64,000 bases of DNA from Halomonas alkaliantarctica (GCF_029854215.1 NZ_CP122961.1:930001-994000); one strand, 5' to 3'. Positions 10,501-19,215 are shown, counted from the stretch's first letter. Notes: generated by a model from the letters alone, not told the origin. Made by a program: numbers and translations.

Positions 10501-13500
10501 GCCAGACTATATGGTACCGGGCGTCGTGGTCATCCTCGATACCTTGCCGTTGAATGCCAACGGCAAGGTAGACCGCAAGGCCCTGCCCGAGCCGGAGTCG
10601 ACCAGTGGCTCGCAGTACGAGCTGCCTCAAGGCGAGGTGGAAGAGGCGTTAGCGGAAGTCTGGTCAGAAGTATTGGGCGTTGAGCGAGTCGGCCGTCACG
10701 ACAACTTCTTTGAGCTGGGTGGTCATTCGCTGTTGGCTCTAAAAGTGCTGGAGCGAATGCGGCACCGGGGGCTGACAGCACAGGTACGAACCCTGTTCCA
10801 ACACCCAGAACTGGCAGCCTTTGCCGAGGCGATTGCACAGAAGCCAGAGCAGCAGGAACTCATCATTCCTCCTAACCGGATCCCACACGATTGTCAGGCT
10901 CTCCAGCCTGATATGCTGACACTGATAGAGCTTAATGCTGAAGAGCTTCGTGAGATTGAAGCGGCAGTGCCCGGCGGTGCTAGCAATATTCAGGATATCT
11001 ACCCACTGGCACCGTTGCAGGAGGGCATCCTTTTTCATCATCGGCTACAGCAGGAAGGAGATGCCTATGTAACTCAACACTTACTTGGCTTTGATTGCCA
11101 GGAGCGGTTGGAAGCATTCATTGTCTGTTTCAATAAACTAATTGCCCGCCATGACATCCTGCGTACTGCTGTGCTTTGGGAAGGACTCCGCGAACCGGTG
11201 CAGGTGGTGTATCGACATGCCATGCTGGATATCGAATGGCCGACCGCGCCAGATGCGGCCACCGACGGTGTGGCCGAATGGTTATACATCCAGGTGAATC
11301 CTGAGCACCATCGCCTCGATGTACGCCAAGCACCTATGATTCGGGCGCTGGCTGCATACGATGCTGAGCAGGGGCACTGGTTGCTACAGTTACCTAGCCA
11401 CCATCTAGTCATGGATCACACCACCCTTGAGCTACTGGTGGAAGAAATTGCCCTGATCCAGCAAGGCCACGATGACGAACTGCCCAAGCCGATCCCATTT
11501 CGCAACTTCGTGGCACAGGCGCATCTGGGAGTAAGCTCAGAAGAGCATGAAGCCTTCTTCCGCGAGCGATTGGGCGGCATAAAGGAACCTACAGCACCCT
11601 TCGGGCTGCTGGATGTACGCGGCGACGGTAGCGATATCGAAGAAATGCAGCTGCCGCTAGAGCCAGAGTTGGCTCAACAGGTACGGCAGCAGGCGCAGTA
11701 CCATGGTGTCAGTACGGCAAGCCTGTTCCACTTGGCCTGGGCCTTGGTGCTAAGCAAAACTACCGGGCGGGACGACGTGGTATTTGGCACTGTTTTGTTC
11801 GGCCGTATGCAGGGCACTGAAGGGGTTGAGCGGGCATTGGGGATGTTTATCAACACCTTGCCTGTGCGCATCAAAATAGGGTCTAAAACCGTTGATAAGT
11901 GCTTGTGGCAGACTCACAGCGCCCTTAGTGCGTTGTTGCACCACGAGCATGCCAGTCTCGGTCTAGCACAGCGCTGCAGTGGGCTGCCCAGGGGAATGCC
12001 ACTATTTACAAGCTTGCTGAACTATCGCTATAGCACACCCCTGACAGAAAGTAGACCCACTAATGTATGGAAAGGCATGGAGTCTCTGGGGGGGCAGGAG
12101 CGTACTAACTACCCCATTGGAATGTCGGTAGATGATCTGGGAGAAGGTTTTCGACTGGTGGGGCAAGTGAATCATGTAATCGGCGCTAAGCGGCTGTGTG
12201 AATACATGCGTTTGGCCGTAGCTGGTATCGCTGCAAGCCTGCAAACTGCATCACAGCAATCACTAAGTGAGATTAGTCTGCTAGGAAAAAACGAACTGCA
12301 ACTGTTGAGTGAATGGGGAGAGAACCCAGATCAGCACCCTGATGCTCCACCTATTTATCAATTGATTGAGCACCAAGCAGCGTCAACTCCAGAAGCCACG
12401 GCCCTCATCTTTGAAGACCAGCATCTTAGCTACGCCGAACTCAATACCCGTGCCAACCGCCTAGCCCATTATCTGATTGGGTTGGGCGTAAAACCCGAGA
12501 CTCGGGTGGGCATCGGTATGGAGCGCTCCCTTGAGATGGTGGTGGGGCTACTGGCTATTCTCAAGGCGGGGGGCGCTTATGTGCCGCTGGATGCGGATTA
12601 CCCCTCTGAGCGGTTGGCTTATATTGCTGAAGATAGTGGCATTGAGCTGCTACTGATCCAACAACATCTTCACGATACGTTGCCGGTAGTTGAAAACCTT
12701 AGCGTCATCGAGCTGGATCAGTTAGACGTTGATCACCATGCATCGTCCAACCCGGGTGTGGCGTTGCACGGTGAACATCTCGCCTACGTTATCTACACCT
12801 CGGGCTCAACTGGGAAGCCTAAAGGCGCCGCCATCCGCCATGATGCCTTAACCAACTGCATGGTCTGGATGCAGGAGACCTACCAGCTTACCCACACCGA
12901 TGCTGTACTGCATAAGGCGCCGTTCGGGTTCGACGTCTCGGTATGGGAGATTTTTTGGCCGCTGAGTGTTGGGGCACGTTTGGTGATCGCCCAGCCAGGC
13001 GACCATCGCGATCCAGAGCGCATTATTGAGCTGATTCAGCAGCACGGCGTCACCACACTCAACTTTGTGCCCTCAATGCTCAAGGCCTTCCTGGCCTATC
13101 CCGATGTTAAGGCCAAGACGCGGCTCAAGCATATTATGTGCGGTGGAGAGGCCGTTCCAGCTACGTTACAACAGGACGTAGCCGAGTGCCTTGATGGCGC
13201 CAGCCTTCACGATCTCTATGGCCCTACCGAAACCACCATTCATGTCACTCATTGGTGGTGTCGTGAAGATGCTCAACGCCAGATACCCATTGGGAGGCCT
13301 ATCAGTGGCACCCGTACCTACGTATTGGATGGTGAATTGAATCTAGTACCACAGGGCGTAGCAGGAGAGTTATACCTGGGTGGGGTGAGTTTGGCGCGGG
13401 GATACCTTAACCGTAGTGATCTCACGGCGGAGCGTTTTATCGCTGACCCGTTCAAAGAGGGTGAACGCCTCTACCGTACGGGCGATCTGGTGCGCTGGCG

Positions 13501-14950
13501 GGAGGATGGCCAGCTCGAGTACCTGGGCCGCCTCGATCAACAGGTGAAAATTCGTGGCCTGCGGATCGAACTTGGCGAGATCGAAGCTGAACTGCTCTCT
13601 CAGCCGGAGGTTCGCGAGGCGGTAGTGGTGGCACAAGAAAGTTTTAGTGGCTCGAGGCTGGTGGCGTATGTGGTTCCCCAAGCCGACAGTGAACTCGATA
13701 CCAGCTCACTGCGAGAAGCGCTGGGGCAACGACTGCCAGACTATATGGTACCGGGCGTCGTGGTCATCCTCGATACACTGCCGCTGAATGCCAACGGCAA
13801 GGTAGATCGCAAAGCACTGCCTGAACCTAATTTTGAGGAAAAACGCGAGTATGTGACGCCCTCTACACCAGAAGCCCAACAGCTTGCTGAGATATGGCAA
13901 GAAGTACTGGGTGTTGAGCGGGTCGGCGAGACCGACAATTTCTTCGAGCTGGGTGGAGACTCTCTGTTGAGTCTACAAGTAATGAGCCATGTACAGGCTC
14001 TAGAGTTGCCGCGGCCTGAGTTTAAACTGTTCGACCTAATGCAGAAGCCGACTATCGCTGATCTGCTGGGAGTAAGGAATAAACCTGGGGCGCTGCCAAA
14101 AGGGGCTGTGATGCTCAATGGCGAGTGTCGCAGTCAGGCGCCGCTGTTCTGCATTCATGCCGTAATGGGAACGGTTTTTGACTATCAGCCGTTAGCCCGA
14201 CGCTTGCAGGAAGTATGTACGGTTTACGGCCTACCTTGCCGAATGTTGACCGACCCACAGCATCGAGATACCTCACTTGAAACAATGGCTGATAACTATG
14301 TGGAGACGATACGTCTCATACAACCAGTGGGGCCTTATCGGCTATTGGGATGGTCTCTTGGTGGAGCATTGGCAGCACTGATCGCGGCTCGACTTGAAGG
14401 GCTGGGGCAAGATGTGAGTCAACTGGCTTTGATAGATCCCTATATACCTGGCGGTGAACTGCACCGCGAGGATAGCTGGCAGCGAGATTTTGTAAACTTT
14501 GCATCAGTGATACTGCCAGGTGTTTCGCTTGAAGAGCTCAATGGTAATGAGGAGAGCAACGAAGAAGAGAGTGAGGAAGAGGTTGCTATTAAGTTGTCGA
14601 GGTTAATGGCGTCCTTCGATGCATATGGTCGTGAGGGTTACGCAGCACTGGGTAGCGAGGAGCTTGCTCGAATATTCTGCGTGGCTCGGCACTTGAAGCA
14701 TCTTTCACTACAGCTTGATGCCTTGCCAGCGGTGATTTGTGAAGTGGATTGCTGGTGGGCGACGGGAAGAGATTGGAAAGAGCGTCAGGCGCTAGCGAAC
14801 CAGTTAAAGCGAATCCCGAGAACCTCAATTGAGACTCCTCATGACCACTTCTCAATCATTGGGGATGAGGATCTGATTTCTCAGGTAGTAAAGCGGATAC
14901 GAATAAGTACTAAACGATATTTTGACGAAGCAATGCAGGCGCTATTTTGA
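7583..14950 (+). CDS. Non-ribosomal peptide synthetase, two modules plus thioesterase (C-A-T-C*-A-T-TE)
   Basis: A 2455-residue terminal synthetase. It has a C domain (HHIISDG near residue 184), an A domain with code DVWHVSLIDK, one change from the serine code DVWHLSLIDK, and a carrier (GGHS). A dual E/C-like domain follows (HHRLQQEGD near 1152, HHLVMDH near 1273), then an A domain with code DVWNMGLIHK as in the preceding protein, and a carrier with GGDS near 2126. The C-terminal thioesterase has GWSLGG with the nucleophile near 2257 and a likely catalytic His in PHDHFS near 2420. The thioesterase makes this the chain-releasing protein. The ATG overlaps the upstream stop (ATGA), so translation is coupled. 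The final A domain shares a nearly identical 206-bp tract with the first A domain of this gene. Confidence 0.95.
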   Translation: MSNIDTRRIAERFAGLPSEQRRVVYDKIRTQGLGIGQFPILRRPVSQQTICSPSYAQLRQWFLWRLDPQSSAYHISGALSLEGALDTEALWGSFTALISRHEALRTVFRDDGEGEMMQVVQAENNFAWCEVELNHMPKDERKAVLEDQIDRLCNDPFDLEQGPLLRVGLLRLAEEKHLLVVVMHHIISDGWSMQLIIDEFAADYSARVTGGAWQPPALPIQYADYALWQRQWMEAGEKERQLAYWQAELGDEHPILQLPTDRPRRNDGHYHAARHAIVLPASVVSKLRQQAQAKGATLFMTLLTGFQSLLYRYTGEEDIRVGVPIANRHRTETQGVVGFFVNTQVLRNPLNGRLSLAKALEQGKRAALGAQEHQDLPFEQLVEALQPDRNLSQTPLFQVMFNHQWQDHGELPTLPGLNLSSWPLDKGEAQFELTLDVVERADDFLKASFVYAKELFDSITIERLAQHYTAMLQALVEMPECALGDIELLDKGEQRQLQEWGESSQRYPDASSVHHLIELQAAATPETTALVFEEQSLSYTELNIRANRLAHYLIGLGVKPETRVGIAVERSIEMVVGLLAILKAGGAYVPLDPDYPAERLAYMVKDSGIELLLTQQHLRDTLPVADGLNVIELDQLNIAHHAPTNPNVALHGENLAYVIYTSGSTGRPKGAANRHQALINRLQWMQKVYGLTSDDAVLQKTPFSFDVSVWEFFWPLMQGAQLVMAPPGAHREPTLLVELIRTHKITTLHFVPSMLQAFLAHGEVKTCTSLMRLVCSGEALPAELQNQIFARLPHTALYNLYGPTEAAIDVTHWTCQDDGRNQVAIGQPITGIRTYVLDGDLNLAPPGVAGELYLGGVGLARGYLHRPDLTAERFITDPFMQGERLYRTGDLVRWREDGQLEYLGRLDHQVKIRGLRIELGEIEAELLSQPEVREAVVVAQESYSGSRLVAYVVPQADSELDTSSLREALGQRLPDYMVPGVVVILDTLPLNANGKVDRKALPEPESTSGSQYELPQGEVEEALAEVWSEVLGVERVGRHDNFFELGGHSLLALKVLERMRHRGLTAQVRTLFQHPELAAFAEAIAQKPEQQELIIPPNRIPHDCQALQPDMLTLIELNAEELREIEAAVPGGASNIQDIYPLAPLQEGILFHHRLQQEGDAYVTQHLLGFDCQERLEAFIVCFNKLIARHDILRTAVLWEGLREPVQVVYRHAMLDIEWPTAPDAATDGVAEWLYIQVNPEHHRLDVRQAPMIRALAAYDAEQGHWLLQLPSHHLVMDHTTLELLVEEIALIQQGHDDELPKPIPFRNFVAQAHLGVSSEEHEAFFRERLGGIKEPTAPFGLLDVRGDGSDIEEMQLPLEPELAQQVRQQAQYHGVSTASLFHLAWALVLSKTTGRDDVVFGTVLFGRMQGTEGVERALGMFINTLPVRIKIGSKTVDKCLWQTHSALSALLHHEHASLGLAQRCSGLPRGMPLFTSLLNYRYSTPLTESRPTNVWKGMESLGGQERTNYPIGMSVDDLGEGFRLVGQVNHVIGAKRLCEYMRLAVAGIAASLQTASQQSLSEISLLGKNELQLLSEWGENPDQHPDAPPIYQLIEHQAASTPEATALIFEDQHLSYAELNTRANRLAHYLIGLGVKPETRVGIGMERSLEMVVGLLAILKAGGAYVPLDADYPSERLAYIAEDSGIELLLIQQHLHDTLPVVENLSVIELDQLDVDHHASSNPGVALHGEHLAYVIYTSGSTGKPKGAAIRHDALTNCMVWMQETYQLTHTDAVLHKAPFGFDVSVWEIFWPLSVGARLVIAQPGDHRDPERIIELIQQHGVTTLNFVPSMLKAFLAYPDVKAKTRLKHIMCGGEAVPATLQQDVAECLDGASLHDLYGPTETTIHVTHWWCREDAQRQIPIGRPISGTRTYVLDGELNLVPQGVAGELYLGGVSLARGYLNRSDLTAERFIADPFKEGERLYRTGDLVRWREDGQLEYLGRLDQQVKIRGLRIELGEIEAELLSQPEVREAVVVAQESFSGSRLVAYVVPQADSELDTSSLREALGQRLPDYMVPGVVVILDTLPLNANGKVDRKALPEPNFEEKREYVTPSTPEAQQLAEIWQEVLGVERVGETDNFFELGGDSLLSLQVMSHVQALELPRPEFKLFDLMQKPTIADLLGVRNKPGALPKGAVMLNGECRSQAPLFCIHAVMGTVFDYQPLARRLQEVCTVYGLPCRMLTDPQHRDTSLETMADNYVETIRLIQPVGPYRLLGWSLGGALAALIAARLEGLGQDVSQLALIDPYIPGGELHREDSWQRDFVNFASVILPGVSLEELNGNEESNEEESEEEVAIKLSRLMASFDAYGREGYAALGSEELARIFCVARHLKHLSLQLDALPAVICEVDCWWATGRDWKERQALANQLKRIPRTSIETPHDHFSIIGDEDLISQVVKRIRISTKRYFDEAMQALF
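10337..10542 (+). repeat. Copy 1 of near-identical 206-bp adenylation-domain tract
   Basis: Within the C-terminal subdomain of the serine-type A domain. It matches 13571-13776 with a single mismatch (tat versus ttt codon), while the flanking DNA diverges normally. This points to recent recombination or gene conversion between modules of the same gene. Confidence 0.9.
13571..13776 (+). repeat. Copy 2 of near-identical 206-bp adenylation-domain tract
   Basis: The partner of 10337-10542, in the last A domain. It runs from the ELGEIEAELLSQPEVREAVV region to just before the A10 motif. The specificity pocket lies outside the tract, so the exchange would not have changed substrate choice. Confidence 0.9.
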
Positions 14951-15143
14951 AGATACATTTTTGATGTGCTCTGCAATACCCGGTTTAAGAAAAAATGAAC
15001 TACAGGCATTACCAACGACCTGCTTGGGGTCGCGCAAGTAGCTAGAAACGCCGGTATTTATTGGTTCGAGAGATTTTTCTCAGAGTTCGATAACAGAAGG
15101 TGGCGAAGGGAGCTTGAGGGAGGGCAAGTTTTTACTATAAGAT

Positions 15144-15168
15144 GCAAATAATAATCATAATAATTTGC
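15144..15168 (+). promoter_or_regulatory. Probable Fur box upstream of siderophore receptor
   Basis: An AT-rich near-palindrome with GCAAAT and ATTTGC arms around AATAATCATAAT, 43 bp upstream of the receptor ATG. It resembles the NATWAT repeat structure of Fur operators. The rest of the 260-bp gap after the NRPS stop holds no recognisable gene. Confidence 0.65.
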
Positions 15169-15210
15169 TTTACCGTAAGTTTCACAAACTTCTAAAAGGG
15201 GTAAGGTTGT

Positions 15211-17385
15211 ATGTTCAAGGGAAAATACTCGCTGTCCTGTCAGAGCGGGTTGTTGGTTGCCACATTGGTTGCGGTGCCAGTTTATTCAGCAGCTCAGGAG
15301 GAAGAATCGATCTCGCAATTGGAGAGCCTAACGGTAACCGCAGAAAGGGTAGGGGCGCAGGGCCCGGATGTGGGCTATCAGGCGGAACGTAGCCTAACGG
15401 CAACCAAAACAGATACCCCACTGTCCGAGACACCACGCTCCATTTCGGTGGTAACGAGGAATCAGATTGAGGATCAGGGCGCACAAACGCTGGAAGATAT
15501 TCTGGAGTACGTACCAGGGGTTAACAGGTACAGCTCCCCTGGCGGCGAGGGGCTGGCTGGCGATATTTTCTACATTCGTGGCATGAACCAGCGTGATTAT
15601 GGTTATGGCATCTATCGTGATGGCCTACGTGTTCAGTCCAATGCCTACGCCACATCTGCAGAGCCTTATGGTCTAGAGAGGGTCGAAGTGCTCAAGGGGC
15701 CGACTTCGATTCTGTACGGAGAAAATGTGCCCGGTGGAATAGTGAACTTGGTCAGTAAACGCCCTACTTATGAACGTCAGAGAGAGGTCAATCTTAGCTA
15801 TGGAACCCATGATCGCAGGCAGTTTTCCTTTGATGTATCGGGCGCTCTGAATGAAGATGGCAGCGTCCGTGGTCGAATGGTGTCCTTGGTTCGCGATGCC
15901 GACACGCAAATCGATAGCATGGGGGATGACAGAATCTACTTTGCCCCTTCTTTGGCCATCGACCTTAGTGACAGGGACACCCTGACACTGCTGGGCCAAT
16001 ATCAAAAGGACAGCACCGAGATGCAATTGGGGCTGCCGGCGTCGGGCACACTGCTTGACAATCCAGGCGGTAAATTGGCTACCGATACCAACTTGGGGCA
16101 CCCCGACTGGGATGGTTTTGACCGAGAATTCTGGACATTGGGTTACGAATACGAGCACCGCTTTGATAATGAGTGGACGTTTCGCCAAAACGGGCGGTAT
16201 ACACGATCTCTGGTAGATCGGCAGGAAACTTGGTTGCAGTTCGTTGATGCAGGTTACGGCTCTAATATTGGCGCCTATAATCTTGACCGGGCCAATGAGT
16301 CTAGAATCTACTCTATTGATAACCAAGTGGTCGGCAACGTGACCACCGGAGCACTCGACAACACTCTGCTGTTCGGCGCCAGCTTCGATAGGACGTCATT
16401 CGTACAGAGCCAGTATGCTAGTGACATCGCCAGTGGTGAATTCTATCTTATTGATATTTTTGACCCTCAGTATAGCAGCGAGCCGCAAACCTCAAGTCTC
16501 TCTAGTGATGGCGATCTAAAGCAAAATTTGGCCGGAACTTATGCTCAATGGCAGGGCAAAGTCGGCGGATTGATTGCATTGGTGGGCGGTCGTTACGACT
16601 GGGCAGATAGTGAATACGATGATTATACCGCAGCCAATGACGATACTCAGCGCTCCGACGAAGCGTTCAGTTGGCAAACCGGATTGATGTATCAGTTTGC
16701 TAACGGCGTCTCTCCTTACGTTAGCTACTCTACTACTTTCGTACCGGTTCAGTTGAACACTGAAGATAACTTCAACCCCATCACTGGCGACCAGGTAGAG
16801 CTAGGAGTGAAGTATGAGCCTGAAGGCTGGAACACCCAGGTGACGGTTTCTGCTTATGACATCACTAAGCAAGATGACGTTAGCTACGACGGCAGCTCCG
16901 GTGACTATCGCCAGATTGGTGAGACACAATCTCAGGGTTTAGAAGTAGAGGTTAAGAGCGATATTAACGAAAGTCTGAGCCTTACTGCTGCCTATAGTTA
17001 TATCGATGCCAGGATTGTCGAAGATGCCGGTTCGCGTTTAGAAGATGAGCAAATTACCGGCATTCCGCGCCATCAGGCTTCTGTCTGGGCTAATTACACC
17101 TTCCGTCAAGGGGCGCTGAACGGCCTGCAAACGGGTCTCGGTGTCCGTTACTTGGGCAAATCCTACTCCTATCCGCCAGAGAGTCTTGATTATGGCACAC
17201 TCGAGGTAGGTAGCGAGACGCTAGTCGATGCGGCAATCGGTTATGATTTCGGCAATAACTGGAGTGCTAAGCTCAACGCCAAGAACCTCTTTGATCGCGA
17301 ATATGTTGCTCGCTGTAACAACGGAGGGCGTTGCTATTGGGGGGCCGAACGCACCGTTCTGGGTACCGTGTCCTACAAGTGGTAG
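15211..17385 (+). CDS. TonB-dependent siderophore receptor
   Basis: A 724-residue outer-membrane ferric-siderophore receptor. It has a signal peptide ending near AAQ, a plug domain (TPRSISVVTRNQIEDQGAQ, RGMNQRDYGYGIYRDGLR, ERVEVLKGPTSILYGENVPGG), then a 22-strand type barrel ending in an aromatic residue (VSYKW). The LESLTVTAE stretch near the N-terminus is a TonB-box candidate. The plug motifs place it in the FhuE/FpvA/FoxA-like hydroxamate receptor group. It has no extra N-terminal signalling domain, so it probably does not work through a sigma/anti-sigma relay. It follows the NRPS genes on the same strand, preceded by a Fur-like box, and is the best candidate importer of their product. Confidence 0.93.
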   Translation: MFKGKYSLSCQSGLLVATLVAVPVYSAAQEEESISQLESLTVTAERVGAQGPDVGYQAERSLTATKTDTPLSETPRSISVVTRNQIEDQGAQTLEDILEYVPGVNRYSSPGGEGLAGDIFYIRGMNQRDYGYGIYRDGLRVQSNAYATSAEPYGLERVEVLKGPTSILYGENVPGGIVNLVSKRPTYERQREVNLSYGTHDRRQFSFDVSGALNEDGSVRGRMVSLVRDADTQIDSMGDDRIYFAPSLAIDLSDRDTLTLLGQYQKDSTEMQLGLPASGTLLDNPGGKLATDTNLGHPDWDGFDREFWTLGYEYEHRFDNEWTFRQNGRYTRSLVDRQETWLQFVDAGYGSNIGAYNLDRANESRIYSIDNQVVGNVTTGALDNTLLFGASFDRTSFVQSQYASDIASGEFYLIDIFDPQYSSEPQTSSLSSDGDLKQNLAGTYAQWQGKVGGLIALVGGRYDWADSEYDDYTAANDDTQRSDEAFSWQTGLMYQFANGVSPYVSYSTTFVPVQLNTEDNFNPITGDQVELGVKYEPEGWNTQVTVSAYDITKQDDVSYDGSSGDYRQIGETQSQGLEVEVKSDINESLSLTAAYSYIDARIVEDAGSRLEDEQITGIPRHQASVWANYTFRQGALNGLQTGLGVRYLGKSYSYPPESLDYGTLEVGSETLVDAAIGYDFGNNWSAKLNAKNLFDREYVARCNNGGRCYWGAERTVLGTVSYKW

Positions 17386-17420
17386 CGCATAGAGACTGAA
17401 CGAAGTGTTTTAATCGCTCG

Positions 17421-17453
17421 CGCCGCATCGCCTATCTTGCTGGCGGTGCGGCG
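17421..17453. terminator. Hairpin between convergent receptor and binding-protein genes
   Basis: An inverted repeat with 12-base arms CGCCGCATCGCC and GGCGGTGCGGCG, one G-T type mismatch and a 9-base loop. It lies between two convergent genes and overlaps the last codons of the minus-strand gene. It probably works in both directions, although no long T-tract follows. Confidence 0.6.
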
Positions 17454-18379
17454 CTTTCAATTAGATGGCTGGCAAGACTGTCGGCAAAATGCCGTGCGGC
17501 AGGTAGCCCTCCCCAAGACCAGTAGTTGGTAGAAATAATAAGATAGTTGCCTTCTTTCACGATGGGTAAGTGCCGCCACTGGCCATCAGCGAGTAGTTGA
17601 CGTTGCCCCCCTGGAGGGTCATAGGGGCTTTCAAGGAATATCATTTTAGCGTCGATGCTAAATAGAGGTGTCGCGCTAACGGTCGTCATACCCCACTGGC
17701 CTAGGTCGCCTTGCCAGGCGTTCTGAAGGCCAAGGCGATTGAATACCATGCCTTCCACGCTTCCTTTGCCATACACACGGGCATGGCGCTCATCCACGAG
17801 GCGTACCATTAAGACAGGTTCGTCGATGCTGCTAAGCTGGCTTTTTAAGTCGTCAAAGTAACGGTTGGTTTGCTCAATGTACTGCTCAGATGCGGCAGCG
17901 TCATCGACGAGGGTACCCAACTGACGAGTCAACGCTTCAATCGTTTCCCAGTCGCTATGGTTGCCATCACCATCGGCATAGTTATAAAGCGGATACTCAA
18001 TAACATCAGTAATTTTTCTTAGCCTCGGCAGTAAGCTGGCATGGGCGGGCGGAGAAATCAGAATATGCTGGGGAGGGTGGCTTGCTAGAAGCTCATAATT
18101 AGGAAGAAAACGGGAACCAAGATTAGTCGCCAGGGGGATGACGCCCTCCTGGCGCGAGTAGGTTTCGTAACCCTTTAAACCTGCTAAAAACCTGGGAGGG
18201 TGACCAATCGCGCTGAGAGTCTCTGCAATGGCGAAATCAAATGTCGCTAATGGCGCTTCATCGTTTTCATTTCCCGCCACTGAAGCGGAACTCATCAATA
18301 AACTGATTAGCAGAGTACCCGATAATGCAGTGGCTTTACGGCGTACGTAACGACAAAAAGTACCATTTTGATATTCCAC
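17432..18379 (-). CDS. FhuD-like iron-siderophore ABC transporter substrate-binding protein
   Basis: A periplasmic binding protein of about 315 residues of the FhuD/BtuF type. The mature part starts after a signal peptide (RRKATALSGTLLISLLMSSASVAG) and has the AIAETLSAIGHPPRFLAG opening and ILISPPAH strand typical of the family. The frame stays open upstream to 18655, but that part has no protein character and overlaps the truncated receptor. I chose the GTG at 18379, with AGG a few bases upstream; GTG at 18385 is equally possible. It would deliver ferric siderophore to a FecCD permease such as the one at 25273. It lies directly downstream of a truncated receptor on the same strand, so the two were probably once an operon. 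Confidence 0.8.
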   Translation of the reverse strand: MEYQNGTFCRYVRRKATALSGTLLISLLMSSASVAGNENDEAPLATFDFAIAETLSAIGHPPRFLAGLKGYETYSRQEGVIPLATNLGSRFLPNYELLASHPPQHILISPPAHASLLPRLRKITDVIEYPLYNYADGDGNHSDWETIEALTRQLGTLVDDAAASEQYIEQTNRYFDDLKSQLSSIDEPVLMVRLVDERHARVYGKGSVEGMVFNRLGLQNAWQGDLGQWGMTTVSATPLFSIDAKMIFLESPYDPPGGQRQLLADGQWRHLPIVKEGNYLIISTNYWSWGGLPAARHFADSLASHLIESAAPPAR

Positions 18380-18422
18380 GATCACGCCTGTGTTGAGTGG
18401 ATGAACAGCTTCGTAATGAATA

Positions 18423-19175
18423 TTAAATGCCCAAATTACGATCATCGGGCACATGGTCGATGAAGGTATTGCTGTCACGGTGCAGCATAGTGAGTCGGTA
18501 GCTCCAGACCCCATCCTCATCAAGGGCATCGGAGAAGTCTGCAGAGATTTGGCGCCGATCATAGCTGCCTGCTTGGACGTTAACTTCGCGCAAAGGCTCA
18601 TTGGTGGGACGTTTACTAATAGCGTTAACCACACCACCAGGAGAGGACACGCCATAGAGAACCGAAGAAGCGCCTCTCAGTACCTCTATTCGTTCGAGGC
18701 CATAGAGCTCCTGTTGGCCGTCGGAAGTATTAGCTTGAAATTTGCTTCCATCGCGATAGTTTTCGTAGACGGGAAAACCGCGAACCATCAGAGAGTCATT
18801 AGTAGTATCGATAGCTCCGGCAAAGGTGCTAGTAATTCCGGCTGTGTAACCCAGAGCACCGGTGAAATTTTGGGCTCCATAGTTGCGAAATTCCTCGCTT
18901 CCCACTACCGAGATAGATTGGGGTGTTTCAATAATCGGTATATCGGTCTTAGTCCCTGTTGCGCTTCGGGTTGCTGCAATCCCTTGCACTGGCCCTGTGG
19001 CTTCTTCATAGATACGGCTTTCTGTCACTTGCAGTGTAGGTAGCTCGGTATAAGATCCACTACCTGACGAGGTACGTTGTTCAGCATCCTGAGCAAGCAC
19101 AGCCGTTGGGGCACTACAGGCAGCAACAGCAATAGCTGTGGTTAGCCACCGTTTGCAGAAAGAAGGTTGGTTCAC
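18423..19175 (-). pseudogene. Truncated TonB-dependent siderophore receptor (plug only)
   Basis: A 250-residue reading frame starting at GTG with a GGAGAA ribosome-binding site. It encodes a signal peptide, an N-terminal TonB-box-like stretch and a complete plug (TPQSISVVGSEEFRNYGAQNF, RGFPVYENYRDGS, ERIEVLRGASSVLYGVSSPGG), then only the first barrel strands. It ends abruptly at HVPDDRNLGI, where relatives continue for roughly 450 more residues. No barrel remnant was found downstream; the binding-protein gene follows within about 45 bases. A deletion fused the plug to the next gene. A plug without a barrel cannot form a channel, so this is called a pseudogene, although its promoter region still carries a Fur-like site. 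Confidence 0.85.
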
Positions 19176-19215
19176 GAATGTTCTCCTTGCATTAGATTCA
19201 TTCTGATTTTTTTGT

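Noticed and set aside
10000..13800. Transposon-like duplication as the source of the 206-bp repeat
   Set aside because: No terminal inverted repeats, transposase or target duplications; boundaries lie within conserved coding sequence, which fits gene conversion.
1246..14855. Many long antisense frames inside the NRPS genes
   Set aside because: They mirror the codon structure of the sense genes, repeat with each module and lack start signals; they are shadows.
18380..18655. N-terminal 92 codons of the long minus-strand frame containing the FhuD-like protein
   Set aside because: They overlap the truncated receptor in another frame, lack family similarity, and precede a clear signal peptide; the true start is near 18379.
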